From contig NW_006768829.1 in NCBI RefSeq assembly GCF_000204055.1, positions 173,663-237,662 of the forward strand: DNA of 64,000 nucleotides, given 5' to 3'. Below the pieces are notes generated by a model, which saw only the letters and a list, made by a program, of their open reading frames with translations, had not been told where the DNA came from and did no database searches. Position 1 is the first letter of the stretch, and the number at the start of each line of letters is the position of its first letter. A program made the translations under genes and the position numbers. This DNA comes from Melampsora larici-populina 98AG31. Lineage: Eukaryota; Basidiomycota; Pucciniomycetes; Pucciniales; Melampsoraceae. Below, piece after piece: positions 48,245 to 59,781 of this stretch.

Positions 48245-50554
48245 TCAAAATGCTAGTTTATCCCAGACTTCAGGGATGTCACGTCGATGATTCCTCTTCG
48301 CAAGTTCATTGGGTGATTGACCGGAAGATTGTGCTAATGCTAACATCTCAGAAGAAGAGGGAAGTCGATCCGTACGTGGAGAATGATCAAAGTATCCTGA
48401 AGTTCGTTGGCCGGAGCCCGGCGTACAGATATCCGTACCGACACTTGACGTCGACGTGCCTTGTCCAGCCCTTTGTAAAGCAGATGAAATATGGCATGGA
48501 TACGAATGAAGAGGTGATGACCTAGCCGTTGAATGTGATGATAAATCAGACGACCGGTGCCGAAATGCGGGTATTGGTGGGGCGGTATATCTTGTTTGTG
48601 AAGAGAGATGAGGCCTCGGAGCGACTTGGGAGGAACCGGCGCTTGGTCGGACATATTCAAGCGGGCTGAGCTGAGAGTGATGCCAAGGAATGTTATCGGC
48701 TTTTTGATAAGCACGACTTTGTGTGATATCTTTGATACAGAGGTTTGTAGACATATTCAGTTCCCACTCTATAGCACAGAAAACCGAGCTCGCGCTATGA
48801 TCTCAGGAAATAAATTTTTTGACCAACCTGCACAGGTCTGCGGTTCCGCGGACGTCGGAAATGATTTGTTCATTCGCTTCCTCTTACCGTGCGAGCTGAT
48901 CATCTGATGAAATGACAAGCCAGTACATGTGAGTAATGGAGATTATCCCCTCTTACAAAAAAGAAAGGATTAACTTACATCGGGGGTAGAGCATGATCCC
49001 GTCTGAGTTGGATCAGACTCTGAGGCAACACTCTGGTGACTAGCGACTGTCCTTGTCTTTTTACGAACCCGAAGCTTGAAACCTTGTTCAGCCAAGTGAC
49101 GAGTAAGTTCTGATGAGGACGCCATTCCGGGGAAAAACTTGGGTGGCATGACTCGGAATGGGGTAGAAGAGACCTTTGCGAGGGGCCCAGAGGTTCGACC
49201 ACCTCTGTTATTGTTGTGTTCCAAAACAAAACAAAAAAATCGGAGCATTTCAGTCAGTGAGCTGAAGTTGGCTGCTTGAAGGACTGAATCCGGTCATTAA
49301 CACTTACACAGCGATGGAGTAGAGTCGAAATTCAAGGCGATAACTGCCTTCGAGCCTGATTGAAACATCGGGAAATGCAAAGAAGACGGCAAATTGACCT
49401 GTGTTGGAAGAGGTTAGCTTGATGTGAAATATTGGGTTGCTTTGAGAAGCTCGATGGATGTCAAGACGGTGAAGTCTTGACTCTTGGATTGTGAGGCACG
49501 CATGTGCTCTTTGACTGACGATGGGAGAGACCTCGGCAAAAGAAAGCAGCGACTCACCAGAAAGGTCACGAAGCCGGTGTGGACTCTGGAATTACGGAAA
49601 ATCATATAACACAAGATCATGAGTGGAGGTGAGAGCAGTGATACATAGAAAAGGTTGTTGACCAAAAACATCAAAGGTTGGCCGATCGATCGATCGAAAC
49701 ACCGAAGAAAAGAAAATCCAAGTGACAAAAGTGAAAAGATCGACAAACCTGAACGATAGTTCCTGCCGTACACCTTCCTCCATTGTCAGACCGCACTTCT
49801 TGGTCGACATCATGCTTGATGAGATGTGCAACTAGGCAGAGATTCGAGTTGATGTGCAATTCACTGAGGTCATGTTGCCAATTCGCATCAACATTCACCC
49901 TGAACCTCTGGAGACCACTCTATCATCCAAGAACACAAATCCAAAGTCGGGGACAAACAGATAGAACAGGATACAGGGATATACATAGGCATGTACAAAA
50001 CATATCACAGGAAACAAGACATGGTGGAAGATGTACAAAAAGGAGAAAGAGGATTGGATATCACAGTCTAGATTCAAATTCGATTTAGCCAAGATGACGT
50101 ACGGTTCGTGTCCTGGGGATATTATTTCAACGATCGGGGGAGGATCAAGAGGACGGCGGTCAACTGAATCAAGAGAGATCATAGGAAAAGTTTAGCGTTT
50201 GGGAGCAGAAAAGAACCAGATTAAGGAATCAGAAGACGGGAGGACTGTAAGATACTTTTATCTTTGAAGCTGCATATTCGTGCGGAGCTCGGCTGTTGAC
50301 GCACGACGAGCTGGTAGGGCGGATGACTAGAGCGAGTTTTGGCAACAAGTAAAGTAAAACATCCTCAGATCGATCAGCGCTCATCACCTATGAGTGATCT
50401 GAAGGGAGAGAGCTGAATGAAACCTTTGGGATGCCCTTGAGTCTACCAGAAAACGATACTGAGCGCCGTTTGGGTTGATTGGATTGGGATTAGGACCGGG
50501 ATGTGAAGTTGGATTGCGACGAGTGTGCTTGGAGGTATAAAAGTTAGGGTCCAT
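48245..50554 (-). CDS. Velvet-domain transcriptional regulator, 9 exons, 439 aa
   Basis: Velvet proteins are fungal DNA-binding regulators of development and secondary metabolism (VosA, VelB, VeA class). Exons (minus): 50554-50447, 50310-50256, 50163-50103, 49899-49749, 49585-49558, 49398-49308, 49204-48979, 48903-48828 and 48768-48245, 1320 nt in frame. The domain is clear: YRFLLVVRQQPSSARICSF, DRRPLDPPPIVEI, LCLVAHLIKHDVDQEV, GTIVQSPHRLRDLSG, AFPDVSIRLEGSYRLEFRLY, GPLAKVSSTPFRVMPPKFFP and GMASSSELTRHLAEQGFKLR. It spans roughly residues 30-245 without the long insertion typical of VelB. A basic stretch HGKRKRMNK may be a nuclear signal, and the C terminus is Ser/Pro-rich. The donor of exon 1 follows an in-frame Met at 50554; a Met at 50617 is the alternative start. 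Which velvet subfamily it belongs to needs phylogeny. Confidence 0.93.
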
Positions 50555-51789
50555 TTGGGATTTATGGAAGATAGGAGAAAAGATGAATGCAAATGAAGGT
50601 TTAGAAGGGTGTGACAAACAAGTGCGATGAAGATGCTATGTATCAGATTGATAATTGTACTTATAAACAATGCTTGATTAAGATAATGTATGATTGTTAT
50701 TGAGAAGGACGAAGAAGACTTGAAAAAGACTTCACAAAATCACCAGGCAGTCAATAGATTGAATTCGAAGAATGATAGCCATTTGGATGTGATCCAGATT
50801 CCACAATCTGAGAGCTAGTTGGTTTTTACTTAACAAAGTCCCACGCCGCGCATCCTCGCGAGGCGTCGAGCGAGGGTTGGTTTTATGCGTTCAGCTTTTG
50901 AACCTCTTCTATCTCGTGATCAATTGCATATCCCGAGTTCACAAATGGGATTTGAAGCTATCACCAATTGTAAATAGATGTGTACAAAATAGTACAAACC
51001 TAAAATCAAACAAATTCCAAGTTCAGTAGAGTTCAGTGAATTGTATAACCTTGCCAGCTACTTTAAATAAGCATGTATAACAAGACGTAGTAGTGTACAG
51101 CGCAGTGTGTTCCGGGATCCCAAGTCTTCCTTTACGTAGAAGCTTAAAATCTTTTGAACAACCCATTCGAGGCTCACGTAGTCCGGCCGAAAGAATTTCT
51201 AACCCGGTGTTCAAAGCAGCTTTAAGGATGCGCTTGGCATCCTCGAACCGGTGGGAATGGAATATCACCCGGGCTTTCGTAAGTCGAAGGAGCTGAGCTC
51301 TTGAATGGGGTTGTCAATTCTAATCCCACCTGGTCTCGCACACGAGTGAGTCACAGCTAGTCACAGCGTCGAGTGCTGTCGAGTGGTTTCCGACGTCTTC
51401 CGACGAGTGAGTCCTTTTGATTTGATACAACGCGATAAGCTTAACAAGGTTCATCTTTGCTGTCTGCCAGTGCTGTCGGCTGGCAACGTAACCTTAAAGA
51501 AGAAAAATAAACATATGTTGCATAAACCTTTCATCCCTTTCATCTTTCTTGCACCGTTGCATAATGATGATGATCCGGAGGCACATACCGATCCGTCACA
51601 GGTCTCACTCTCCTCACGGATAGACATGCTATAATATATCTTTGAAACAGCGATGTATGTAACATGTTACAGCCGTTTTCAAGATCGTTGGTTTTTTTAA
51701 AACACTACCGCAATCAACGAGTTCGCCGGTGAACATTTGCATCATGAGCGTATTCGGACTTTAAAATTCTTCGACACTACAGTCGCTAA
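50555..51789. other. Velvet upstream region with an unidentified minus-strand exon-like frame
   Basis: Includes the velvet promoter side. A minus frame at 51268-51023 (FEDAKRILKAALNTGLEILS, then GLREP…LLRKGRLGIPEHTALYT) reads like a protein. It faintly recalls the TYW3 wybutosine-synthesis family, but a stop at the upstream side and the lack of other exons prevent assignment. Nothing else is seen. Confidence 0.3.
50829..50876 (+). repeat. CTTAACAAAGTCCC terminal module with GC-rich hairpin
   Basis: CTTAACAAAGTCCC is followed by a GC-rich imperfect palindrome (GCGCATCCTCGCGAGGCG). It has the same layout as the ends of the 645-bp element at 17467 and the modules at 19534 and 53368. No matching opposite end was located, so it is probably an orphan terminus. 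Confidence 0.5.
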
Positions 51790-52181
51790 GAGCATCCACA
51801 ACGGTCCACCTACTTTGCGAGCCCTGGAACAGACCCCCGATCCTGATTTTGTGGATGTAGGGGGTCAAAAAAACAGGTGTCCACAGCGGTGCACTTGAAG
51901 TCAGGGGCCAGAACTCGATTGAGTGATATGGTATGCTTGTACCATATCATCTTGTTTCGAGTGCGGTTTGAGACGTGACTATATCGGTCACGTGGAAGCA
52001 GTGGCACGTGATATTGGGAGCCCCTATAGACCTCGCAGATGTGGGGGGTCCGGATGGAAATCTGGAGGCCCCCGACGTCTCACCCCCGATTGTGCGAGCT
52101 CCGTTGGAGCGTTTTTTTGCGTTTTGACCCCCTACATCGCTGGGGGCCCGCAAAGTAGGTGGACCGTTGTGGATGCTCTAA
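51787..52181. mobile_element. PIF/Harbinger MITE, 389 bp, TAA target duplication
   Basis: The element 51790-52178 is flanked by TAA on both sides. It has perfect ~30-bp inverted ends starting GAGCATCCACAACGGTCCAC and running to TTTGCG. It is GC-richer than its surroundings, with no credible gene. The ends share GAGCATCCAC with the 6.2-kb PIF element at 53551-59778, which could have mobilised it. Confidence 0.9.
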
Positions 52182-53117
52182 AGGCTGAATTCAGCTACCC
52201 TTTCGACCCGGGGCCGGCCCCGGTCCCAATTTTGGGGGTTTGAATTTCCAAAAAAATAGTTTTTTAGCATCTTCAAATCTTCAAGAACTCATCATATTAT
52301 ACCAGAATTATAGCTTTCAGGGCTCAAACGAGAGTCTATAAGGCCCAAAACTCTTCCAACTAGTCAAAACCAGTGTTCAAGGTGGTAATTGATCTGATTT
52401 TGTGGCCAACCTGTTGTTACGACTAGAGCTATTAAGTACTTAAGCTAGCGGGCCTAAGTACTTAGGTGGCTAAGGTACTACGTTTATTAGCATAATACAG
52501 CCTAAATATATGCTTAGGTCCCAAAATGTGGGAATTTTAGTAAAAAAAAAATAATCAACTTTTGAACCGTTCAACTTTTTTGATTTTTTTTCACATTTTC
52601 AGATTGAGCTCATTCAGCCCATTCCATAAATATCCTGGTATAGAGTGTAGTGTAGAATTGAGTTAGGGTAACACCGGGTCGAAGTTGAAATTTTGATTTT
52701 GCGGGCAAGGGGTAGTTGGAATCTGGCTTTAGCGACTGTAGTCACTCGCTCGACGTCGAGGATCAGTTCGAGTCCCACCTTCGACCAGACTAAACGAAAG
52801 GCCCGCTAGCTAGCTTCACAGTCTACGGAGTTTGTTCTCCTGTCTACTCGGATGAACTTGTCGGAAAACTAGTTCCGTGTGCGATTCGTCTCTTAAGAAC
52901 GGTGTGCGGATTGACCATAAATAGCCTATTTTCGGCGTGTTTCCCAAACGTTAACTCTTTTGACGCAGAAACAACGTATCGTGGATTCGTGAACAGATAG
53001 AACAGATAGATTTAGCCCCAGTGAGTTGTTTTTCGACGGGATGATATTCTACTGAAGCGTCAGTCTCTGTGAACCAAACATTTCAAGCAGGACAAGAATC
53101 ATCGGTAGATATTGGTA
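52182..53117. other. Gene-free interval with a 14-bp inverted repeat
   Basis: AGCTAGCGGGCCT at 52443-52455 has its reverse complement at 52799-52811, possibly the ends of a ~370-bp MITE. No coding sequence recognised. Confidence 0.35.
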
Positions 53118-53292
53118 CAGCTATTTTGTTATATGTTGGACCTCGAGAAAAATGGAAAAAGTTACAGCTCATGTTTTTAACCGGATTTAACACAGCAAAC
53201 ACTGTATTTTTTTGTTTTCAGTGGTCAATTTTGAGGTTTAATCTTTTCAAGGGTAGCAATCTTGATGTCCAACATATAACAAAATAGCTGTA
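53116..53292. mobile_element. TA-flanked MITE, 173 bp, 23-bp perfect TIRs
   Basis: The element 53118-53290 is flanked by TA and has perfect 23-bp inverted repeats beginning CAGCTATTTTGTTATATGTT. The interior is AT-rich and non-coding. TA duplication suggests Tc1/mariner mobilisation. Its ends differ from those at 9376 and 29416, so at least three TA-flanked families are present. Confidence 0.85.
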
Positions 53293-53367
53293 TATGTGCC
53301 CAAAACTGTAAAGTCCAAAAACCACGGATAGAACTGGTTTTGCAGCAAAAAGCAGGTTCTTCACCAA

Positions 53368-53434
53368 CTTAACTAAGTCCCTTCTCAATTGCAGGCATCC
53401 TCCGGAGCCTGGAACCTGCGGAGGAGGGACTTAC
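53368..53434 (+). repeat. CTTAACTAAGTCCC … GGGACTTAC hairpin module
   Basis: The outer stem AAGTCCC (53374-53380) pairs with GGGACTT (53426-53432). Inside it, GCAGGCATCCTCCGGAGCC…CCTGCGGAGGAGG forms further stems. Same structure as the other modules; no opposite end found. Confidence 0.55.
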
Positions 53435-53831
53435 AACTCATCTGGTGGTCATGGCGTGAAAAGTGCGCCCTAGTTACATAAGATGGCTAATGATTGGTCC
53501 AGGTGAAGCATGGTGGCTTCCTACAAACCACCTTAAAAGCATGTAAGTAAGAGCATCCACTATTGTCTTGGTAAGTGGCCTTGGTACGGTAAATTTTACT
53601 ATACCAAGGCCAGAAAACCCCAATAATTACAGATCGGTACTTATGGATACACTCAAAATTTGGTAGAGGTCCAGCAAATGTACTGGACCTCTACCAAGTT
53701 GGTATCTACATGTTCTACCAAACCCAGCGAACTTCACACCCTCTACACACGGCTCGATTTTTGTTTCATTTTTCACTATCTTTTGACTTTCATTGATATT
53801 GATCTCAACTTATATTTTTCAATCAATCAAA

Positions 53832-54827
53832 ATGAATCAACTCAATGAAATTGAAGAACAATCAATTGATAATTTTGACAATAATCAGGACAATAAACAA
53901 ACCAATCAATATCAAATCAATCAAATTAAATCAAAAAAGAAAAAATCAAACAACTGGTCTTTGGCCAAAGAGGAGAGGCTAGCCAAGGCTTGGCTTCACA
54001 TCAACCAGCAACCAGAATTCGGAACAAATCAGAGCGGCGAGGTCTTTTTCCTGTGAGTCACCGATTATCTCAACTCAATCTCACCTTTTGAGAAGCAAGA
54101 CGTAAATTCAGTCAAAATAAGGCAAGCTACTTTTACCTTGTAAATGATTTCAATGAATCAAACTGATTCTTTGTACTACACTTTGTAGATGGGCGTCTTT
54201 GAAGACAGCCACCCTCAAGTTCTCATCAATCTATGCTCAGATCAAACGCGAGCCTCCCAGCAGCACTGTTGAGACCAATTGGCCAGATCTCGCAATCAAG
54301 ATCTCTGATGAGATGAACCCCTGATATCACTTCAAATCCCTCCCAGCTTGGAGGATTCTGAGACTGCACCCAAATGGATTACCCCGCAACCTCCTCCTGG
54401 TCCATTAGCAATGGCAATTTCTAGCATCCCCTCTAGCGACACGGCCTCCGAGTCCTCCAATCCCAGTACCCCTCGTGCCACTAGCCCAGAACAACCAATT
54501 GGAACCAAAAAATTGAAGCACAAGCGTTTTGACAATGCAAAGGCTGAAGAGGTGGAAAAGACTTGTCAAGAACAAATCAAACGCAGCAATGATTTAGCTG
54601 AACTCTGACTAAAGGCTATCCAGGAAGGTAATGAGGTGGCAAAGGATATGGCCAAGGCTGATGCTGAAGCCAAAGCCAGTTTAGTTCAAGTCAACAAGCT
54701 GAAAGTATTAATGATGTCGGAGGAAAATTGTCACACCCCTGTTGCTAAGGAGGTCCTCAGAATGATGCAAAAACGCTTAAAAGAAAAGCATCAAACTCAG
54801 GACGAATCATCATCCTCATCAATTTAA
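53832..54827 (+). pseudogene. Harbinger-associated Myb/SANT-like protein, broken
   Basis: In PIF/Harbinger elements this second protein binds the element ends and brings the transposase to the nucleus. Exon 1 (53832-54052) has an Asn/Gln-rich leader, a KSKKKKS basic run and the trihelix start NWSLAKEERLAKAWLHI. Exon 2 starts at 54189 (WASLKTATLKFSSIYAQIKR) but hits a stop at 54322. The C-terminal part (54348-54827; TSPEQPIGTKKLKHKRF, then a Lys/Glu-rich coiled-coil-like tail) is interrupted by a TGA at 54606-54608, which fits CGA-to-TGA decay. At least two lesions therefore separate it from an intact gene. Confidence 0.75.
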
Positions 54828-55250
54828 TATCATTTAAAGTCAATAGATTTAACTCAAGTTGTCTTTGTAGAATCACCCAACTCAAAACAATGTTGTTCAT
54901 TAGACACCCAATATGATTTTTCACACTCGATCACTTTAACTCAAATAAGTCTTTTTAGACTCAATGAATTCAACTTGAATAGCATTTTCAGATTCAATTG
55001 ACTTTAACTCAAATAGTATTTTTAGATTCAATTGATTTTAAAAAAGAAGAGGCCTTAGAATCAATCTATCCGACTCAAATATTTCCTTTTCAGTAAAGAT
55101 TCAAAATTCTCATGTTCTTCAATTTTTGTTAAATAGATGGTATTGTTTTATCTCCTTTCTGTTTATCGTTTCATCTTATTTTTTAGTGCTTCACATTGTT
55201 TCTGGTAGCTTTTATAGACACACAATTCCAAAGAAATGAAGAGTCTTGAT

Positions 55251-56524
55251 TCATCTACCTCTACCAACCTGTGCCCCTCGTGCCATCCAGTTATGAATCT
55301 TGAGATCATTCATGAGTTGGCGATGTAATTCAGAATTTTGCAAATCGAGATAGTTTGATACAAACTGAGTAGGTGTTTGTCGGATTTGTGGATCACAGTG
55401 ATTTGGAACAATCTCTGTGTTTGTAGGAAAATCTTCAACTTTGGGATCTACAACCTCCCTATCTTCAACAATCATATTGTGAAGAACAATACATGTGTAC
55501 ATAATCCTACGTATATCATGCAAAGCCCAAAGTCTGAATGGTACAGCAAGGATATGACATTGGGCTTGAAGGCCACCAAAATCTCGTTCAATATTCTTTC
55601 AAGCGGCTTCTTGTAATTTTGCATAATGTGCTGATGCGTCATCTCCCGGATTATTGATGGTCTTGATTAAAACGGGCCATGCTGGGTAGATACCATCAGC
55701 AAGGTAATAGCCTTGTGTGTATTGATTATCATTGACTTCAAAATTCAATAATTCATTGGTGGCTGTTTGACCCATCATTGTTTTGTGAGTTTTTTAAAAA
55801 ATACAAATGATTACTTACCAGATAAAAATCTATCAAAGAGGGGACTTTGATTAAGTACATTGATATTGTTAAGAGAGCCTGGAACTCCAAAAAATGCATG
55901 CCATATCCGGCTGCTTTGTGAGGCCACCGCTTCGAGAACAATGGTGGTTTTCTTTTCTTTCCCTTGAAACTGTCCCGCCCATCCTGATGGACAGTTTTTC
56001 CAAACCCAATGCATTCCATCAATGGAACCTTTGCAACCTGGAAATCCACGAATCGTGTACTCTTTGGTATTTTTCAAGCTCATCTTCTGTTGGTGGGCGG
56101 AGGAATTTGGGTCCATAGATTTCAATAATTCCTTGTACAAACTTCTTCAAACATAAAATTGCAGTTGTCTCCTCAATTTCCACATATTCATCTATTATAT
56201 CCACTGAAACACCATAAGCCAACTGATGAATAGCGCAAGTGGCCTTTTGTAAAGTTGATAGGACGAGCTGAAGGCAGCAGTCCTACAGAACATGGCAAAT
56301 CAGATCAGATACAAGCACTTTGAAATCATGTAGAAAGACAAGGTCCTACATATCTTTGGACCCAAAAGTGATCATGGGCTTTGAGTTTTGCACAAATATC
56401 CAAAAACATATCTCTGCTCATTCTGAAGTGTCTCTCAAAAATCTCTCCAGCCCGGCAGGCATTTTCATTAAAGTAATCTCTACCAAGACGTGCACTGGCC
56501 TCTTCTCTTTCATGTTGTAGAACT
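55251..56524 (-). pseudogene. PIF/Harbinger DDE transposase, broken
   Basis: The nuclease cuts and joins the element ends. Minus-strand text in order: RDYFNENACRAGEIFERHFR and SRDMFLDICAKLKAHDHF (56470-56360), CLKKFVQGIIEIYGPKFLRP (about 56145), GFPGCKGSIDGMHWVWKNCP with the first catalytic Asp (56040-55990), ILEAVASQSSRIWHAFFG then GSLNNINVLNQSPLFDRF, a GT-AG intron (about 55816-55759), QGYYLADGIYPAWPVL with the second Asp, and NIERDFGGLQAQCH with the Glu. The triad is complete, but there is a frameshift near 56060 and a TGA at 55599-55601 within EAA*KNIER, where the family has Arg (CGA-to-TGA). The N terminus is interrupted by the fold-back element at 56547. Confidence 0.88.
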
Positions 56525-56546
56525 TATAACCCAACAAGGGTTATAC

Positions 56547-57756
56547 CAACGATGGGCCGTTGCGATGCGTTGCGAGCAACGCAACGTTCGAATTCTCACA
56601 CTAAACTCCCAAAACACAACGGGCAAAGGCAACGCCCGTTGCGCTGCGCGCAACACAAATCGTTGCTCGGTTGCTCAAGAGAGCGGGTCCAGGGGTATCT
56701 GAGAATCTGAGATATCCCTGGCCCCTGCCGGGGCCATGCCCGGTTGCCCGTTGCGGGGGTTGCGTTGCTCACAGCGGGTCGAGAAACACAACGCAACCGC
56801 GAGTAATCCCGGGCCCGTACCAGCAACACACCGGGCAACAGTCTGACCTGTTGTGTTCCGGTGCGTTGCGGGTATATACACTACAAGAAACATAACATTT
56901 TCTGGGCAGAAAATTAAATTATTTGTATACAAAAATCTGGAAAGGTCAGAAACAGAGCAAAAAATGTGAAAAAATATGCATCCTGTTCCTTGGTATGAGA
57001 TCTCCAATCTGCATATTTTTTCATATTTTTGGGGTTCATATTGGTGAGTGTACTAACAATAAACCCTCATAATCACCAGATTACCACCTGTAACAGATGC
57101 TGGAATTTGGCTGATCAGTGCTGAGAGAAAGTTTTGATTACTATAAAACCCCATAACTTTGTCAATTCTGGCTCAAAACACTCGATTTTGGGTGCATTAG
57201 AAAGCTGAATTCCTGAACTACAACTTTCGTTTTGACTCAAAATGTGTAATCCCAATGGCTGACATTCTATTTGATGATATGTGAAATTTGATTTCATTGG
57301 GGATATCTTTCTTTGCAGGCCCGCCACGTATTGGGTTCATTTATGAACTATCTTCAGGCAAATACCAGCTTTCCAATGCACTCAAAATCGAGTGTTTTGA
57401 GCCAGAATTGACGAAGTTATGGGGTTTTGTAGTAATCAAAATTTTCTCTCAGCATTGATCAGCCAAATTCCAGCATCCGTTACAGGTGGTAATCTGGTGA
57501 TTATGAGGGTTTATTGTTAGTACACTCACCAATATGAACCCCAAAAATACGGAAAAATATGCAGATTGGAGATCTCAAACCAAGGAACAGAATGCATATT
57601 TTTTCATATTTTTTGCTCTGTTTCTGACCTTTCCAGATTTTTGTATACAAATAATTTAATTTTCTGCCCAGAAAATGTTATGTTTCTTGTAGTGATAGCC
57701 GTTGCTCAACGTTGCCTTGCGTTGCTCAGTGAGAGCAACGCACCGGCCCAACGTTG
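56547..57756. mobile_element. Nested fold-back element, ~1210 bp, target duplication GTTATAC
   Basis: GTTATAC flanks both sides (56540-56546, 57757-57763). The ends begin CAACG[A/T]TGGGCCG. The outer ~330 bp on the left is a mosaic of CAACGCAACG/CGTTGCGTTG words with high GC. Inside, about 390-bp AT-rich arms are nearly perfect inverted copies (56884-57290 versus 57300-57694; ACAAGAAACATAACATTTTC at the left). The 7-8-bp duplication suggests hAT-type mobilisation. Non-coding; it sits in the 5' part of the Harbinger transposase gene. Confidence 0.82.
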
Positions 57757-59781
57757 GTTATACAGAGCTGGAAGAGGATAATCTACTAATATAATGACTA
57801 GTAGAAGTTGTCTGAGACTGCTCTTCTAAAACAACACAATCAGAAACAGGCGCTGTTGTAGTGAGTACAGATAAGGCACCAGAGAAATATAACTTTCACA
57901 CGTATTTTAACTTCAAAAGCACAATTTTTATTACTATCAACACTGCTATAGTGTTATTCCCAAATGATAACTGAAGAAAATAAGCAATATCTTTATGATA
58001 TTATTCCCAATAAGTCTTTTTGACTGCAATAATAAAGTAAATTTCTCTTTATAGCTATAATAAAGGGTGTATTTAAGTGACCAGGTACTATTAAAATAAG
58101 TTTATGATGATAAACAAAATAATAACTGCGTAAATGATAAAGAAAAAAGCGGAACAACAGTCCCAAAATCATCTCAAAGTATATATAACAATGTACTTCA
58201 ACTTTTACAATGGTCAACAGCCTCAAAACCAATCAAATCCGCCCAAAAATCCGTAAAATGATGACGCAATGTAATGATTTTGTTACTAATAAATGATGTA
58301 ATTTTCACAGCTAAAAGTGGTCAATTACTCAATAATATGATGTACAGCACTTCTTATGATGAATACAGGTGATTTTTTCCTTGTAAACTAGCCAAAAACC
58401 AAATTTTGAGATTACAAATTTTTCAGATGAGGTCCAATTTTTGATTACTTAAGTGCATCTTGTAGCCCTCGTGTTACTGATCATTTATCACCCCCATATG
58501 ACCTATTTCTGATAAGTGATGAGTAAGATATTGAGTTGTGAAGTTAAGGTTTTTAGTGTTACATGTTGACTTGTGACTGTAAATTCAAGATTCACACCAA
58601 TTTCTTATTTGCCTTATAACTTTTTACATACACCTCTGCTACTATTGATTTAAAGTTTGTAAATTATGTCATCCACTCTTCTGCGTTGAATGAGCTATCT
58701 ACCAACCTATTCTGACGTCATTTGACATATGTAATGAGCTGAAAACCTTCATTTTTGACAAAGTTCACCCATTTTCTTCACTTTTCACAGCTGCTACTCT
58801 CTTTGTCTTGCTCATGTAATATGACATCATCCTCTATAACCTTAAAAGTCCCAGAAAATCCTCTTGGAAACCTTAAATTTCACTATTACCACCATTACAT
58901 ATGCAAACTACACGTATACCCCTTGTTTACCAACTTCAAAAAAGTACCTTTTCTCTAATAACTTGTGTTTCTTCTTATCAACCTTCAAGATTTTTATTGT
59001 TACAGTATAATATAATGTTGTTCTTTCATATTCTAACCCTACTAAACCCATAAACCTAATATCAATACCCTAAAAACCATTTTCCAACCTGTATACCTAT
59101 ATTTCCAAATTTTTCTTATGTTTTTCTTTCTTTCTTTTTGTAATAAATTTGTGAATGAACTCTAATGATCTTAATAAGTAATGTGAAATAAAATGATGTA
59201 ATGTTAACCCAATGACCAATACATAAGCCTATAAGAGCTTCAATTGATCCAAAAACCTTCATTTTGGATTTTCTTCCCTGCTAAACTTTTCTAGTAAACT
59301 GGTAAACTACTAATAATGAATTTTTTGATTGATCCCTTAAATTGATCACCACAATGTTTGATCCTTCTTCTTTGGTTCTTTTGTTCATAATTCATCTGTT
59401 TATCCGTCAACTTTAGGGCCAAAAAAGCCTTGTCACTATCGTCATCATCTGCTGCGTACTGCTGAAATTTCAGGATGTGATTGAACATAAAGGAGTTTGA
59501 AAGGAGCTTGTTTATTTGTATGTTGTATTCTGGATTGTCGCGAGTGGGCATGTTGAAAATCAATTTTTGGGAAGGTTTGAGCTTTGGTTCAAGATTTACA
59601 GTTCAGGAAAAAACTGTGTGATGGTGGCACAAGTGAATATCTGTACATTACCTGCTGTACTGTCAAAGACTGATTTTGACGATAGTGGATTTGGACCGTA
59701 CAGTATCTAATGACACTGTACTTTACAAACATGTACCGTACCATTACAGTAATTTTACTGTAATGATAGTGGATGCTCTAA

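Larger units (their letters stand above)
53548..59781. mobile_element. PIF/Harbinger DNA transposon, 6228 bp, TAA target duplication
   Basis: The element 53551-59778 is flanked by TAA (53548-53550, 59779-59781). Its ends begin GAGCATCCACTATTGTC (left) and GAGCATCCACTATCATT (right, opposite strand), a 13-bp perfect core. It encodes the two proteins typical of PIF/Harbinger: a Myb/SANT-like protein (plus) and a DDE transposase (minus), placed convergently. A 1.2-kb fold-back element sits in the transposase gene. The segment 57760-59650 is AT-rich with no recognisable gene. Both genes carry stops, so it is not autonomous now. Confidence 0.85.

Noticed and set aside
49683..49698. CGATCGATCGATCG repeat in a velvet intron as a regulatory site
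   Set aside because: A short simple repeat within an intron; nothing supports a function.
51023..51268. TYW3 wybutosine-synthesis gene
   Set aside because: The resemblance is limited to one helix-like stretch; a stop lies upstream and key TYW3 motifs are not seen.
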